Shown here: positions 1 through 11,400 of the stretch, one piece after another
How the letters are laid out: every line of letters starts with the position of its first letter
Position numbering within the stretch: position 1 is the first letter of the stretch
NCBI GenBank assembly: GCA_020445565.1
Contig: JAGRGI010000062.1
Coordinates: forward strand, 16,952-80,951
Source: Chromatiales bacterium
GTDB taxonomy: Bacteria > Pseudomonadota > Gammaproteobacteria > JAGRCI01
Length of the DNA: 64,000 nucleotides
Direction of reading: 5' to 3'
Translations under genes and position numbers: made by a program
The notes under the pieces: generated by a model
Told to the model about the DNA's origin: nothing
Seen by the model: the letters and a program-made list of their open reading frames with translations, nothing else
The model's database searches: none

Positions 1-1926
1 CAGCACACGCACATCCAGGGCATTGAGGATCGGATTGCCGATATCTCGATCGAGCACCCATACGACGATGTCCTTGGGTGGTTCCGCTTCCTTGCCCAGG
101 TATTCGATAAGGGCCGACTCCATGAGTTTTTCCATGGTCTTGCTCGCCTCGCTCGGCGTTTCTTCCGGCTGGTCAGCTTCGTTCGGCGCGCCCGGCTCCT
201 CATCAGCGACAAGGCCGCCCTTGCGGGCTTTTTCGAGCGTCTTGTAGATCAGACTGGTGCTGTCCTTCACCGCGGCGGCGAATGCCTCCCGGTCTTCGGT
301 AGAAAATTCCAGCAGGGCGGAGTCGTCGCTACCCTCGATGCGTGACAGGCTGCCATATTGCCGCTTTGCAATGGCATGGTCGGACGTCATGCGCGGATCG
401 AGCAGGTGCATGGCCAGAATCCGAATCCCGGTCTGGCGCGCCGCGAGATTGAGGACCTCCGCGTTCTTGCCGGTGGTGCTCTGCGGGTGATCCTCTTCGT
501 GCGCGCTGGCGTCGCCGACCAGCACCAGAAACCGTACCGCCCCCTCGGTCCAGGACGAACCCAAGGCCGTATCCACACCGGCGTACACCTCCTCGGGATA
601 ATCCATGCTGCCAACCAGTGTCGCCTTCGCCTGTTTGTCCAGAATCTCGATCAACTCATCGGCCCCAACCAGCGCCGGCGTCAGGTTCTTGCTGGTGAAT
701 TCGAGCGCCGGGATCTTGCGCATGTCATCGCGATAACCCACCAGACCGAAACGCACGTCGTCTTTCAGCGTCGGGTCGCTTGACAGGCCCTGAACCAGCT
801 CGCGAATCGCATCCCGCGTGCTATCGATATACGGCTGCATACTGCGGCTCATATCCATGACGAACACGACATCCATCTTCATTGCCTTGGCCTGTTCTGT
901 CGTCAGCGCGGGTTTCTCCTCGGCCTGTTCGCGGTAGGTTTCGTCCTCCAGAACGTCCGCGCCACGCTTGCGCGGTACGGCCGCGGCGATTTGCAGATAG
1001 CGAGCCTCGTCACCATCGAGATCCGTAACCTCGAAATCCAGAATGGGCAACAGATAGAATTTCTGGTCGATATCGATGTATCGCTCCGGTTCGCGGCTGG
1101 CCACGGACTCGGGTATGTCGCCCTTTCTGATTTTCTCGTAAAGCAGCGTCGCCATTCCCTCGCGAACCGGCGATTCGACAACCTCCTGCAGCGCCTCCAG
1201 ATCGCGGAACATCAGCAGAGGTTCACGGCGCATGTCGCCAAGGCCGCGATGGCGATAGGCGACCACAAGTGCCTGCTTCCATTCCAGCACGTCTTGCGCC
1301 CGCATCCAGCCTGTGGCGGGTCCTCGAACACCCTGCGCCACTTGATACCAACCCTTCGGCTCGGCCGGATCGCTCAGATCGAGATCGTCGCGTGCGAACA
1401 CATACAGCACCTTATAAGCCGGCACGTTTTCGATGGCGATATTGTCGGCCGTCGCATCCTTGCCCTTGTACACATGGGAAAACGACTTGGGCAGCACGCG
1501 CAGCGGCTGAGCCGTCTCCGCCTCGCGGCACACACCCTCGCCCTCGCAGGAAACCCGCAGCGAAATCTCCCGCTTCATGGTCAGTTTCCGCTGTAACGGG
1601 ATGGCCGCCTGGGTCCGAGCTTGAGTGTCGCCTTCGCCCCCTGCGTCGTCCACCAGACCGTCCCCGGTAACGGTCGGGACGTCGTCGGCATTCACGGCTT
1701 CCTGCGGTGCGGCCGGTTCGACGGGCTCGGCGTCCACCGGTACTTCGTCAGCCTCGGGATTGAACGGTACAGGCATATTTCCAACGACATCCGCTTCCGG
1801 ATTGAATGCCTGTGGGTCCGATACGTCGTCAGCCATGGAACAAACCGGAATCGCCAACGCCGCACCGAACAGCGCCGACAAAAGGCGTTGACCCGTGGTG
1901 ATTTTACGGCAGCTCTGTGTGTTCAT
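1..1926 (-). CDS. Exported VWA-domain protein, second tandem copy (3' end outside window)
   Basis: The frame is open for 642 codons from an ATG at 1926 to the window edge, so the C-terminus is missing. An N-terminal signal peptide is followed by an acidic linker carrying the motif FNPEAD twice. An SH3-like stretch (GWYQVA...GWMRAQDVLEW, about residues 155-205) and a segment containing EPERYIDIDQKFYLLPILDF precede a VWA domain from about residue 345. Its MIDAS motif is the canonical DxSxS (DMSRS, near residue 355), followed by VLVGDAS. The protein is collinear with the neighbouring gene at 1960-4089, so the two are tandem paralogues. From memory, both resemble the periplasmic part of the type VI secretion threonine kinase PpkA; no kinase domain is visible. 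It lies 33 bases after the upstream gene and is the last visible member of the giant-protein operon. A periplasmic or surface location is inferred from the signal peptide. Its role is unknown. Confidence 0.85.
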   Translation of the reverse strand, partial: MNTQSCRKITTGQRLLSALFGAALAIPVCSMADDVSDPQAFNPEADVVGNMPVPFNPEADEVPVDAEPVEPAAPQEAVNADDVPTVTGDGLVDDAGGEGDTQARTQAAIPLQRKLTMKREISLRVSCEGEGVCREAETAQPLRVLPKSFSHVYKGKDATADNIAIENVPAYKVLYVFARDDLDLSDPAEPKGWYQVAQGVRGPATGWMRAQDVLEWKQALVVAYRHRGLGDMRREPLLMFRDLEALQEVVESPVREGMATLLYEKIRKGDIPESVASREPERYIDIDQKFYLLPILDFEVTDLDGDEARYLQIAAAVPRKRGADVLEDETYREQAEEKPALTTEQAKAMKMDVVFVMDMSRSMQPYIDSTRDAIRELVQGLSSDPTLKDDVRFGLVGYRDDMRKIPALEFTSKNLTPALVGADELIEILDKQAKATLVGSMDYPEEVYAGVDTALGSSWTEGAVRFLVLVGDASAHEEDHPQSTTGKNAEVLNLAARQTGIRILAMHLLDPRMTSDHAIAKRQYGSLSRIEGSDDSALLEFSTEDREAFAAAVKDSTSLIYKTLEKARKGGLVADEEPGAPNEADQPEETPSEASKTMEKLMESALIEYLGKEAEPPKDIVVWVLDRDIGNPILNALDVRVL

Positions 1927-1959
1927 CGCTCTCTCACTTCCTGACTTTGCACTGCCGAA

Positions 1960-4089
1960 TCAGGGCAGATAGTCAAGGCGTATTGGGTAGACTTTTTCCA
2001 GTTCATCGGTATCGGCATGCAGACGCTTCCATCCGTCCACATCGCTGCTGATGTCCCGATAGGCGCGCAGCTTCGCATGCAGGGTGGACTCCAGCTGGGC
2101 GCGTTGCTCCGCTGTCATCGATGCGAACATGGCTTCGCTGAGGTGGAGAATGTCGCTGCGGTATGGCAGCGCGGAGATATAAGCCGGCAACAGCCCCGTT
2201 TGTGACAGGTCCGCTGCATTCAACAGGGCATCCGGGTCTTTCATCGCCTGCCCCGACACCTCCCGCAGCGCGGTAAAAAACTGCTTGTTGCTCAGACGTG
2301 AGGCATCCATGGCACCCAGAATGTTCTCCAGCGCCAGGATCAGGTCGTTCAGCTGCCTTTTTTTCAGCAGCACCCGCACATCCAGAGTGGCGATGGCCGG
2401 ATTCGTCAGGTCCCGATCCAGTGTCCAGGCGACGATATCCTTCGGCGCCTCCACGTCGCGTCCCAGGTACTCCATCATCGCCGCATTGATGACCGCCCGT
2501 ACCGCGCTGCGCGCCTGCCCCGCAGGGTCATCGCCCACGCTCGGGTCCGGCGTCGGCTCCGAATCGTCTGGCTCATCGAGCGTTCCGGCCTGTGCGTGTG
2601 CAATGGTCTGCGCGATGTCGCCGCCAATGACCTCGACAGCCGATTGAAAACCACCGGTATCCTCCGTGTTTACCGACACCATCGCCACCTGATCCGGGTT
2701 GCCCCGCACACTGGCGAGAACCGCGTATTGCTGCCGCGCCAAACTGTGATCTTCCGGATGCCTGGCATCGTGCAAATGCAGCGCGAGCAGATGAATCTGC
2801 CGATCGTCGGCCTCCATCTGCAAGGTGCGGGCGTCCTTGTCGGTGGTGTTCTGTGCATGCCCAAGCGGGTGCGAACTGGCATCGGTAACCAAAACCGCGA
2901 TTCGCAGCGACCCCGGACGCCAGTTGGCCCGTAACGCCGTGTCGATGCCGGCGAAGGCTTCCTCGGAATACCCGACCGTGCTGATCTCGGCCGCCTTGGC
3001 CTGCGTACGCAGCAGTTCCACGAACGCACCGATGTCCAGCAGCTCAGGCGTAAAGTCCTTGCTGGTGAATTCCAGGGTCGGGGTCAGCCTGGTGTCGTCG
3101 CGGAAACCGACAAGGCCGAGGCGCACCTTGTCGCCCACGGCGCTATCGACGGTCCGCTGTGCTATCGCAGCGATGGCATCACGCGTACGGTCGATGTAGG
3201 GCTGCATGCTGCGCGTCATATCCATGACGAATACCAGGTCGATGCCCAACTCGCGGGCGCTCTCGTCCATCACATCGACGGGTTTGCGCATCGACGCCTT
3301 TCGGTAGTCGGGATCGTTCAAGGTATCGGCGCCCCGCCGGTCCGGCAGTGCCGATGCCAGCTGGAGGATGCGCACCTCGTCACCTTCCCAGTCGACCAGC
3401 TCATAGTCGACGATCGGCAGCAGGTAGAAATCGCGATTGATGTCGACAAAGCGCTCCGGTTCCTTGCTGATGACCCCTTTCGGTATCCTGCCCTGCTCCA
3501 GCTCCATGTAGAGAGACACGGCGCGCGCAACCGGGTCTTGCGCGTCCAGCAGATCGAGAACCTGCTGCTTGTTCTCGAACATCAATGCCCGCTGCCGGCC
3601 CTCCCCCGGCATGCCGGGATGGGTATAGGCGACCACCAGGGACTGGCGCCATTCGAGCACATCTCGCGCCTGCATCCAGCCGACGGGAGGACCGGCCTCC
3701 GCTTGCGCAACCCGGTACCACCCGAGCGGCGCCGCGGGCAGCGACAGATCCAGTGCATCGGTTTGAAAAACATAGAGCGGCACGAAGGGCGCGACATTGG
3801 CCTCGACGATCCGGTTTGAATCGGCGTTTTTGTCCGCGTAAACGTTCGAAAACGATCGCGGCAGAACCTGGAACGCAAGACCGGTAGCCTGCTCACGGCA
3901 CACACTGCTGCCATCGCAGACAATGCCGCGGTCGGCGACGGGCTTGCCATTCGGCCGCGCTATCGGCGGTTGCGGATCGGCTTCCGGGTTGTAAGCCAGG
4001 GCCGGCGTACCGGCCCACGACAGGACAGCAAACAGCACGGCCAGCAGACCGGCACCGCAGCATAACCTTTCAAGCAGCTTCAACGGCAT
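1960..4089 (-). CDS. Exported VWA-domain protein, PpkA periplasmic-region-like, first tandem copy
   Basis: This is a 709-residue protein. I chose the ATG at 4089 because it has AGGGAG seven bases upstream and opens a signal peptide (MPLKLLERLCCGAGLLAVLF); the frame continues further upstream but without such a signal. After the signal come a YNPEAD motif, an SH3-like region (about 60-145) and EPERFVDINRDFYLLPIVDY. The VWA domain spans about 285-470. Its MIDAS motif reads DMTRS, so the first serine of canonical DxSxS is threonine; VLVTDASS follows. The C-terminal 180 residues (GLLPAYISALPYRSDI, EKVYPIRLDYLP) complete a layout that I remember from the periplasmic half of PpkA, here without a kinase or transmembrane anchor. 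It starts 22 bases after the glycine-rich gene, which suggests co-transcription with the giants. Its function is not known. Confidence 0.88.
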   Translation of the reverse strand: MPLKLLERLCCGAGLLAVLFAVLSWAGTPALAYNPEADPQPPIARPNGKPVADRGIVCDGSSVCREQATGLAFQVLPRSFSNVYADKNADSNRIVEANVAPFVPLYVFQTDALDLSLPAAPLGWYRVAQAEAGPPVGWMQARDVLEWRQSLVVAYTHPGMPGEGRQRALMFENKQQVLDLLDAQDPVARAVSLYMELEQGRIPKGVISKEPERFVDINRDFYLLPIVDYELVDWEGDEVRILQLASALPDRRGADTLNDPDYRKASMRKPVDVMDESARELGIDLVFVMDMTRSMQPYIDRTRDAIAAIAQRTVDSAVGDKVRLGLVGFRDDTRLTPTLEFTSKDFTPELLDIGAFVELLRTQAKAAEISTVGYSEEAFAGIDTALRANWRPGSLRIAVLVTDASSHPLGHAQNTTDKDARTLQMEADDRQIHLLALHLHDARHPEDHSLARQQYAVLASVRGNPDQVAMVSVNTEDTGGFQSAVEVIGGDIAQTIAHAQAGTLDEPDDSEPTPDPSVGDDPAGQARSAVRAVINAAMMEYLGRDVEAPKDIVAWTLDRDLTNPAIATLDVRVLLKKRQLNDLILALENILGAMDASRLSNKQFFTALREVSGQAMKDPDALLNAADLSQTGLLPAYISALPYRSDILHLSEAMFASMTAEQRAQLESTLHAKLRAYRDISSDVDGWKRLHADTDELEKVYPIRLDYLP

Positions 4090-4111
4090 GATCGTTCTCC
4101 CTCGTCCCGCC

Positions 4112-5434
4112 TCAAGGCGTCTCGAACGTCGCACGGGCCTCGGCAAAGTACATCCCGGAAGGCAGATCGAAGGCCACGAATGCCGTGCACACGCCGCTGG
4201 GATTGCACCCCGAGGCATTGAGCTCGGCGCGCTCCCGGATGGCGGTGCCGCCGGCTTTCGGTTTCATCGCCACCTCTACCGTCGTACCTGCCGGCACGCC
4301 CTGCGTCTGCACCTGGACCTTCACCGACCCCGGCGTCTGCAAAACCAGATCCACATCGCCATCGATACCCTGCAAAACATCCGGTACCGCCTGATCGCCA
4401 ATCGCGGTGATGGTGACACTGGACCTCACCGGGTTGACGATGGGCGCGATGACATTGCTCCGGATCACTGGCGGGTCGGACCGCTCGGGGCGGAGTTCGT
4501 CATCGTGCAGGGACTCGATGCGGATGATCCCCGGTGACTCGTTGCGGTGGTAACCACGATTTCCTCGCGCCGCCAGTCCGCCGTCTCCCCTAACCGTGTC
4601 CGCAATCAGGCGGATGGCACCGCCACTGCCGAAGGAACCGCCACTGGAACATTTTCCGTCGGAGGGATGGCTGCCGTAGCCGCCATCGGCATTGATGCCC
4701 CCGTCGATCGTCAGGGTTCCATTGACGGCAAACACAATGGCGCCGCCGCCACCACCGCCGCCGCCGCCCGAGCAATTGCCCGGTCCGACGGATGCGCCGC
4801 CGCCGCCACCGGAGCCACCGATCAGAGGCCGCAAATCCCGTGACCCGACAAAAGCGCCTGGCGAGCCTCCCGTCATTTCGGCCGTCTTGCCCACGCCAGG
4901 CACACCGCCGCCGGGGCCCTGGCCTTCGCCGCCGTCATTGGCGCCATTGACATCCAAATACGCCCCATCGCCTCCGCGAAAACCACCGGGGCCGGGCGCT
5001 CCCCCTCGCCCGTGGATATGGTTGTTGCCACTGATACCGTTGTATCCGTCCAGATAGATGCCAACGTACTTTTCGATGATCGCATCGCCGGCGACGAGGA
5101 TCGTAACCGGGGTATTTTTGGGATTTCGCTCGAAGCGGATCTGATAATCCGTCCGCTCACCCCAGCGCCTGGCCGTAAAACGGTTGAAGATCAGAATGCC
5201 GTCCGGAGGCAGGGCGATGGTGAGTACGCGCTTCGCCTCATCGATCACGCTACCGGGCGGCCAGCTTTCCTGTTTGCCGGTGTCGAAATCACCCAACGAT
5301 TGCGGGTGGTTCGTACAGCCGCACAGATCGAGGCTGGCGGCTCGCGCGGGCACGGCAAGTTGGCCGAAACCGATGAGGAGAGCACCCATGGCGAACACAT
5401 CGCGCACACGGATCGGCCTGGCTGTCGTTCTCAT
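4112..5434 (-). CDS. Exported glycine-rich protein
   Basis: This is a 440-residue protein. The ATG at 5434 is preferred because AGGAGGG lies a short distance upstream and the first residues (MRTTARPIRVRDVF, then a hydrophobic stretch ending PARA-AS) form a signal peptide. The mature protein begins with a Cys pair (LCGC). The middle, about residues 125-300, is glycine-rich, with a run of nine glycines and short hydrophobic-Gly units such as AIVFAVNGTLTIDGG. That pattern suggests a parallel beta-type or polyglycine fold, as seen in some surface proteins. The last 120 residues look like a beta-sandwich (SVTITAIGDQAVPDVLQGID) with a Cys pair. It sits 52 bases downstream of the 3789-residue giant and 22 bases before the VWA gene. 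I do not recognise a family. A structural or surface role is inference. Confidence 0.8.
   Translation of the reverse strand: MRTTARPIRVRDVFAMGALLIGFGQLAVPARAASLDLCGCTNHPQSLGDFDTGKQESWPPGSVIDEAKRVLTIALPPDGILIFNRFTARRWGERTDYQIRFERNPKNTPVTILVAGDAIIEKYVGIYLDGYNGISGNNHIHGRGGAPGPGGFRGGDGAYLDVNGANDGGEGQGPGGGVPGVGKTAEMTGGSPGAFVGSRDLRPLIGGSGGGGGASVGPGNCSGGGGGGGGGAIVFAVNGTLTIDGGINADGGYGSHPSDGKCSSGGSFGSGGAIRLIADTVRGDGGLAARGNRGYHRNESPGIIRIESLHDDELRPERSDPPVIRSNVIAPIVNPVRSSVTITAIGDQAVPDVLQGIDGDVDLVLQTPGSVKVQVQTQGVPAGTTVEVAMKPKAGGTAIRERAELNASGCNPSGVCTAFVAFDLPSGMYFAEARATFETP
4741..4773. repeat. Short GCC/ACC trinucleotide tract coding polyglycine
   Basis: About ten consecutive glycine codons (GGC/GGT on the minus strand) form a low-complexity tract inside the glycine-rich gene. 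Such tracts can slip during replication in steps of one codon without breaking the frame. The imperfect codon mix here should reduce slippage. Confidence 0.6.
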
Positions 5435-5486
5435 GTCTTTGCCCTCCTGAGCTGCATAGTGAAGTCCCACGATTCCCAATGCGGGA

Positions 5487-8400
5487 TCATTTACGTTCAA
5501 ATCCGACTGCCGGCGATACCAACACCGGTGGCGACTGTTGCATCTCTTGCGAACCGATCACCAGGACCCGGATCGTTTCCCGGCGGTTGCCCAAACCCAC
5601 GTCCAGCAGGACCTCGCCGTCGGCATCCTTGGCAGTCAGCAAGGTTAGACGAAGTTCACGACTGCCCTCGGCTATGGTCGCGGTCTCGGTCGTGACGCTG
5701 ACCCGTTTTGGATCGCGGCTTGTGACGTGGGCCGTGCGGATGCTTCCATCGACCCACATCGGAAGCCGTAGCGTCCAGCTCTGGGATCGACCCGGTGTGG
5801 CGTACAACGTACCGGCCCCGCCCGCTTCGGCGATCGACAAACCCGCGGGTGCATAGACCGTCACGCCCGCAAGACCGTCCGCCGGTTCGACGACGCTGAC
5901 GGTCAGCGGCACCACACGCTGGCCGGCTTTCACGCGCACCTCGGCATGGCCCACTGCCAGCGCCTCCATATCCACGGCGACCTCGCGTCCCCCCTGGGGT
6001 ACCAGCCCCGTCGCCGAAACGGCGAGCACATCCGGGGCGCTGCTGCTTATCCGAACCGGCAAATCGACGCGGGCCGGATCGGTCAGCAGGGGTATCGTCA
6101 GGCGGCGTTTGCCCAGTTGCTCCAGGTGCAGTGCCTTTTCGAAACCGTCGGGACTGACGGAAACTCCCGCCGGCCTCGACACGACGCCGCTGGAGGGTAC
6201 GGCATCGACCGACTGTACCTGCACGGGTACCCGGTAGCGCGTGCTGCCGGCCCGCGCATCGATCCAGGTCGCCCCTGCCGCCAGTGCGCGCACCTTGAGC
6301 GGCATCAGCACGCTACCGGCCGCCACCTGCGCCGATGGAGGAACCGCGACGATACGGCTGTCGCCGGTCTTGAGGTCAACCGACCTTGCCCGTGCACGAT
6401 CGCCCGGAACCACCAGCGCCAAGTCAAACTCCCCAAGGTGCGGAAGTGCGATCAACGGCCGCGATTCATTGGCTGTAAGGGCGATGCCAACCGGCCCATG
6501 GACGACGCCGCCATCCGGCAGAGCATCGGCCGCCGGCTTGACCGACAGCCCCACCACTTGGCTGCCCAGCGCCAATGCTCGTCCGGCATCTCCCTCGCTC
6601 ACCGCGATGCTGGCGTAGCGCTCACCGGCGTCCGATTGCAGGTGGAGCCAGGTCGTGCCCGCTTGCTTGCCAAACACCTCGATCCCGGCCTCGCGCAGAC
6701 CAGCAGGTATGCTGACTTTCGCACGCGCCAGACCGGCGATATCCGGATCGGCCATGGTCAGTGTCACCTCCAACGTCTCGGGGCGTGTCTGAGGCAACTG
6801 CAACCGCAGCATCGCGCGGCCGCCTTTTTGCACACCGAGAATCGACGGTTCGTGCCGCAGTCCGGCAACAACCTTAACCATGACCCTGCGACGGGCCAGG
6901 ACGCCTTGATCCTTGTCACGCGCAAGCGCGACGATCTCCATTGCGGCACTCTGCTCAACCTGTGGCGCACGATGGATCAAACGAAAATCCGGCGCCGTCA
7001 CCGGCGGCAGGCGTCGCCCATTGACTTCGTAGATCACGTCGGCCACCTCCATGCCCTCTCCACTGGCCTGGATGGCGAAGCGCGTGTCCTCGCGTAGGGC
7101 GGCACCCTCCACGGGGCTGATGAAAACCAGCGCCCCGGTGGTGAAACGCGTCGTGAGCGTTTCGAAGGTCTTGCGATCTTCGGTGACCACTGGATTGCCG
7201 GCCATATCCGTAATGCCGCCTGACAGGGCAATCCGGTAAACGGTATCGAGCTTGAGGGTCGAGGTCGGCGTGAGTTCGATGAGCCGGTCATCCTCCTTGA
7301 TGCGCAGATCGGCCGGAATCGCCTCACCGTCTCCGTCCAGCAATTGCACGGCGGATTCGCCCACGCTGGCGCGCTTGAGGCGTTCGTCGAAACGCAGCCG
7401 AATCACCGGCCTGGTTGGTATCCCTTCCGCACCGGCGGCTGGGTACTGCTCGACCAGCATCGGGCTGGTGTTGTCGGTCACAAAGGCGGTCGCCCGTTCT
7501 TCCAACAGCCTGTTGCCGGTCGGGTCCGTGATGCCCTCGGTGAAGCGGACCCGGTATTTCACGCCGCGCTGCAAGGGCGATTCCGGTTGGAAATAGACGA
7601 TGTCGGGTCGGTAATAGCCAAAACTGTAGCGACCCGCCACAACCCCCTCCGGGCCGGTGATCGACAAAGTCTCATGATTGACGCTGCGCCGGTCCAGGTA
7701 CTCCGAGAAGACAAAGCGCATGCGTCCGTCAGGTACGGCGTTCTGCTCGCCATCCGCCGGCAACACCTCTAACAACTGCGGACGCACCTGATCGAGCACT
7801 TTTGCGTAATGGGTGGCTCCCCGGTGATTGCCGGCCAGATCCCATGCATTCAACGTGAGCCGGACATCACCACCGACCTTGGCCTCGTCCGGGATGGTGA
7901 AACGGAGTTGTTGCTCGACAGGCTTGCTGCTGTCGGAAAGCGTGATTTCCTTTTCGTCCTTGATCAGTCCCCCGACAACGTAGGTCACTTTCGAAAGGCC
8001 GTATTGGTCCTGTGCCTTCAGCGTATAGACCAAGGTTTCGCCAACCTGGATCGCAGCATCCTTCGGCAGCGACGCCCCGACCGACACCGTCGGTGCCGTA
8101 AGATCGGCCGCCAGTTGCAGCAGAGGAGCAGACTCACCGACGTTGCCATTGGTGTCCCGCACCCGGGCGATCAGCGCCAACTCTTTTCCCAGTTCGATGT
8201 TGTCGGGGAGCACGACGTCGAACCCCTGGTTGACTTCCCTCTGGCCATCGAGATCTTTCTCGTAGAGCACTTGGTTTCCCAACACGATGGTGTAGCCAGC
8301 GATACCGATCTCGTCGCTGGCCTCGATTCGCAACGCGGCCTTGGCACCAGGCTCCACCCGGTCCCGATCGCCCCAATTCTTGGCAAGTGTCGCGACCGGC

Positions 8401-11400
8401 GCGATACGGTCGTGGATGCGCAGCTGAATACTGCGGTTACCGGCATTGCGACGGCTGTCGAGCGCGCGGGCGGACAACGTCAAGGTGTCAGTGGCCGCTG
8501 CCGTTTCGGGAATACGCAAGGTGAACGTCTTCTGGGCAAGGGTTCGGGCGGGATCGATCGACTCGACCTTGCTGAAGGCCATCAAACCGGTGCCGTTCAA
8601 TCCCAGTTCGACGATGCCGGTTGGATCCTCGGCATGCAGCGCGACCTCGATCTCGGCGCCAGGATCGAACGCCGTACCATCACGGGGTGCATCGATGAAT
8701 ACCTCGGGAGGCAGTTTGCTCAGTACGGACAGCCGCACCGGGTTCGATGCAGCCACCAGCCCCTGGGTATCGGTGGCCAGCGCCATCAGTTCGATCTCCG
8801 AACCGATGGGATAGTCTGCCGGGATCTTGAAGCCAAACGAGGCGTGCGCCTGCGTGCTTCGATCCCACTCCTCGCGCTGGCCCGCCAGACTGCCCTGATT
8901 GGCGGAGAAGGCGATCTGTTGCAGGCCGACGTCATCGGACGCGGCGACCTGCAAGGCGATGACCTGGCCGGCACTGACCTGTACATTGCCGGGGGAGACG
9001 ATCCGCACCGTCGGAGGTGTGTTGCTGGCGACCTGTAACGCCAGCGTGGCACGAGGACTGCTGTTACCGGAGGTGTCGCGCGCCAGCACTTCGATCACAG
9101 GTTCACGCCCCAGTGCCGGATCGAGATACACCGCTGTCCCCCATGGCGGCTCACTGGCACTGCCCACCAGTTGGCGGTTGATGGTGAACTCGACCACGGC
9201 CAGATCATCCGCTTCCTCGAGGTCCGCCGTGATCCAGACGCTTTTCCCTTCGATCGCCTGCTGGTCGGCGGCCAGGCTCACCGAGCGCACGCGTGGCGCT
9301 TTGGTATCGAGCGTATCGAAGCGGTAGTCGATACCGCCGCCGGCCAGCGCATTACCCGCCAGATCCATGACAGGCGAGGCCAGCTGTACCGTGAATCGGG
9401 CGTTAGGACTGAGCCGACGACGCGGGCTGAAAACCAGCACGGTACCCCGGTGACGTTCAGGAAGGTCGAGCCGGCCTATTACCGGCTCACCATCCTGCAG
9501 CAGGCGAAATCCCCGTAGACTGGCCTCGTCCATCGGCTCGGAAAACTCCAGACGGACGACCTGATCGAGGCCGATTCCTTTGGCATCCGGCTTCGGTGAA
9601 TAGCTGACAATCCGTGGTGGCGTCGAATCACGGGTCGTAAATGACAGAGACAGGTCCTCGCGCAGGCCCACACCGGACGCGTCGCGGATACCCCGTGCCA
9701 ACAACTGCCCTTCGAAACCGATCGTGTCGCCCTTTACCATCACTTGAACCTGCTTGAGGTCCGGGAACGGCTCGGCGGGCATGAAGGCCACCCCCTGGCG
9801 GTCGTCATCGAGTGTCAGGCTGCCGCGGACCGGCGCACCATCGACCAGCACCCGAAAGGTCTTCCGGCTGACCGACTCTGCCTCCAGGGTCTCGCTGAAA
9901 CGGACCCGGATCGGCCGGTTGCCGTCGACGCCAATGCTGTTCAGTCGAGGCTCGGTGGTCGTCACCTCCGGCGCCTTGCTGTCCAGCGTGATGGCGTCGA
10001 AGACCTGAATCTCCCCGTTTTTTCTCACGTGCGGCCGCAACGCCGCCACGCCATTGCTGGCCGGATCCAGCACCGCCATCCGATACTCGCCCAGCGGCAA
10101 TGCATCGAACTGGAACTGACCTTCGGCATCCGTCTCGCGGCCAAGGCTGATTGCCCGCCCCGTCAGCTCGACCACGGCAGCGGCGACCGGCGTGGCACCA
10201 TCGTCAGCAAGCACCCGCCCACGCACCCCGCCCGACGGTTGCAGGCGGATCGCCGCTTGGCCGTCTTCGCCGGTAAACGCAAATTGCTGACCGTGCGCGT
10301 CAATGCGCTCGCTCAGGGAGGCACCCAGCTCGGTCTCCGCGATGGTGGTCTTGACCTGGATCTCGAACGCGCCCACCGGCAACCGGTCGATTGAAAAGCT
10401 GCCATCGTCCCCGGTGAAGCGGGTCAGGATTCCGGGACTGAACGGGCTGAGACTGCGCACCTGTACCTGGGCCGCTTTCACCGGATGTTCGCCGGAGGAA
10501 TCGACCACCACGCCGCGCACCGACCCGTAACCGGCGAGTGCCAGGGACAACTGCCTGTGTTCGCCGTTAAAGGCCAGCTCGGTATCGGCGATGACGCCGT
10601 CGTTGCCGGTCTGCGGCGTCGCTGTGATCCGGTATCGCCCGAGTGGCAGGAATCCATTGGATTCAAAACGGCCGAGTTCGTCGGTTTGCAATGTCTGTCC
10701 CGATTTCGGTCCGCGCAGTCGCACGGTCGCCCGGGCGGCACGCGGCGCATCGTCGGGCACGGCTTCGCCGCGCTCGCCAAGGCGTACACCCGGCGCGTAG
10801 ACCGTGCCGCTGATCCGGCCTGTCGGTTCCAGCAGAACATCCGTGGTCCGGCGTTCCTCATCGGCGGTGATCTCGCCCTCGGCCTGACCGGTGAGACCGT
10901 TCTCATAGTCCTTCACAACGACCTTGTAATTCCCGGTGGGAACACCTGGAAGTTCATACAGTCCCTGGCTGTCGCTGCGGCTGATCAGGCGATCGGAGAA
11001 ACGCCCGGCCGGATAGAGCACTACGTCCAGCCCCGGCATGCGCCGGTCGCCGTCACTGCTGAGCACGGTACCGCTGACAGTGCCGAGTCCAATCAGCTTC
11101 AGGGTCACCGCAAGCTGCTCGTTCTGTTCGCGAAGCTGGCCGCTGGCGACGGCACGGCGGGCAGTGAACGGCTCGAACGCTTCGATCAGGAGACCGCCAC
11201 CGGGCACGTCCGTCACTTCGAAGCGGCCCTGGTCGTCGGTGCTTGCCAACAGGCTGGCACCGGCGACCTTCACGGTAACCTGCACGGGATTGGTCTGGGC
11301 ATTTCCATCCGCCTTCAGCACCTGCCCGGTCACCTTGCCGAACACCTTCGCCTTGATCACGGCGCCATCGGCCGTGGTGACAGCCCCCAGGGTCAAGGTT

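Noticed and set aside
4741..4773. CRISPR-like or microsatellite array
   Set aside because: It is only a short codon-level GCC/ACC tract for polyglycine, without spacers.
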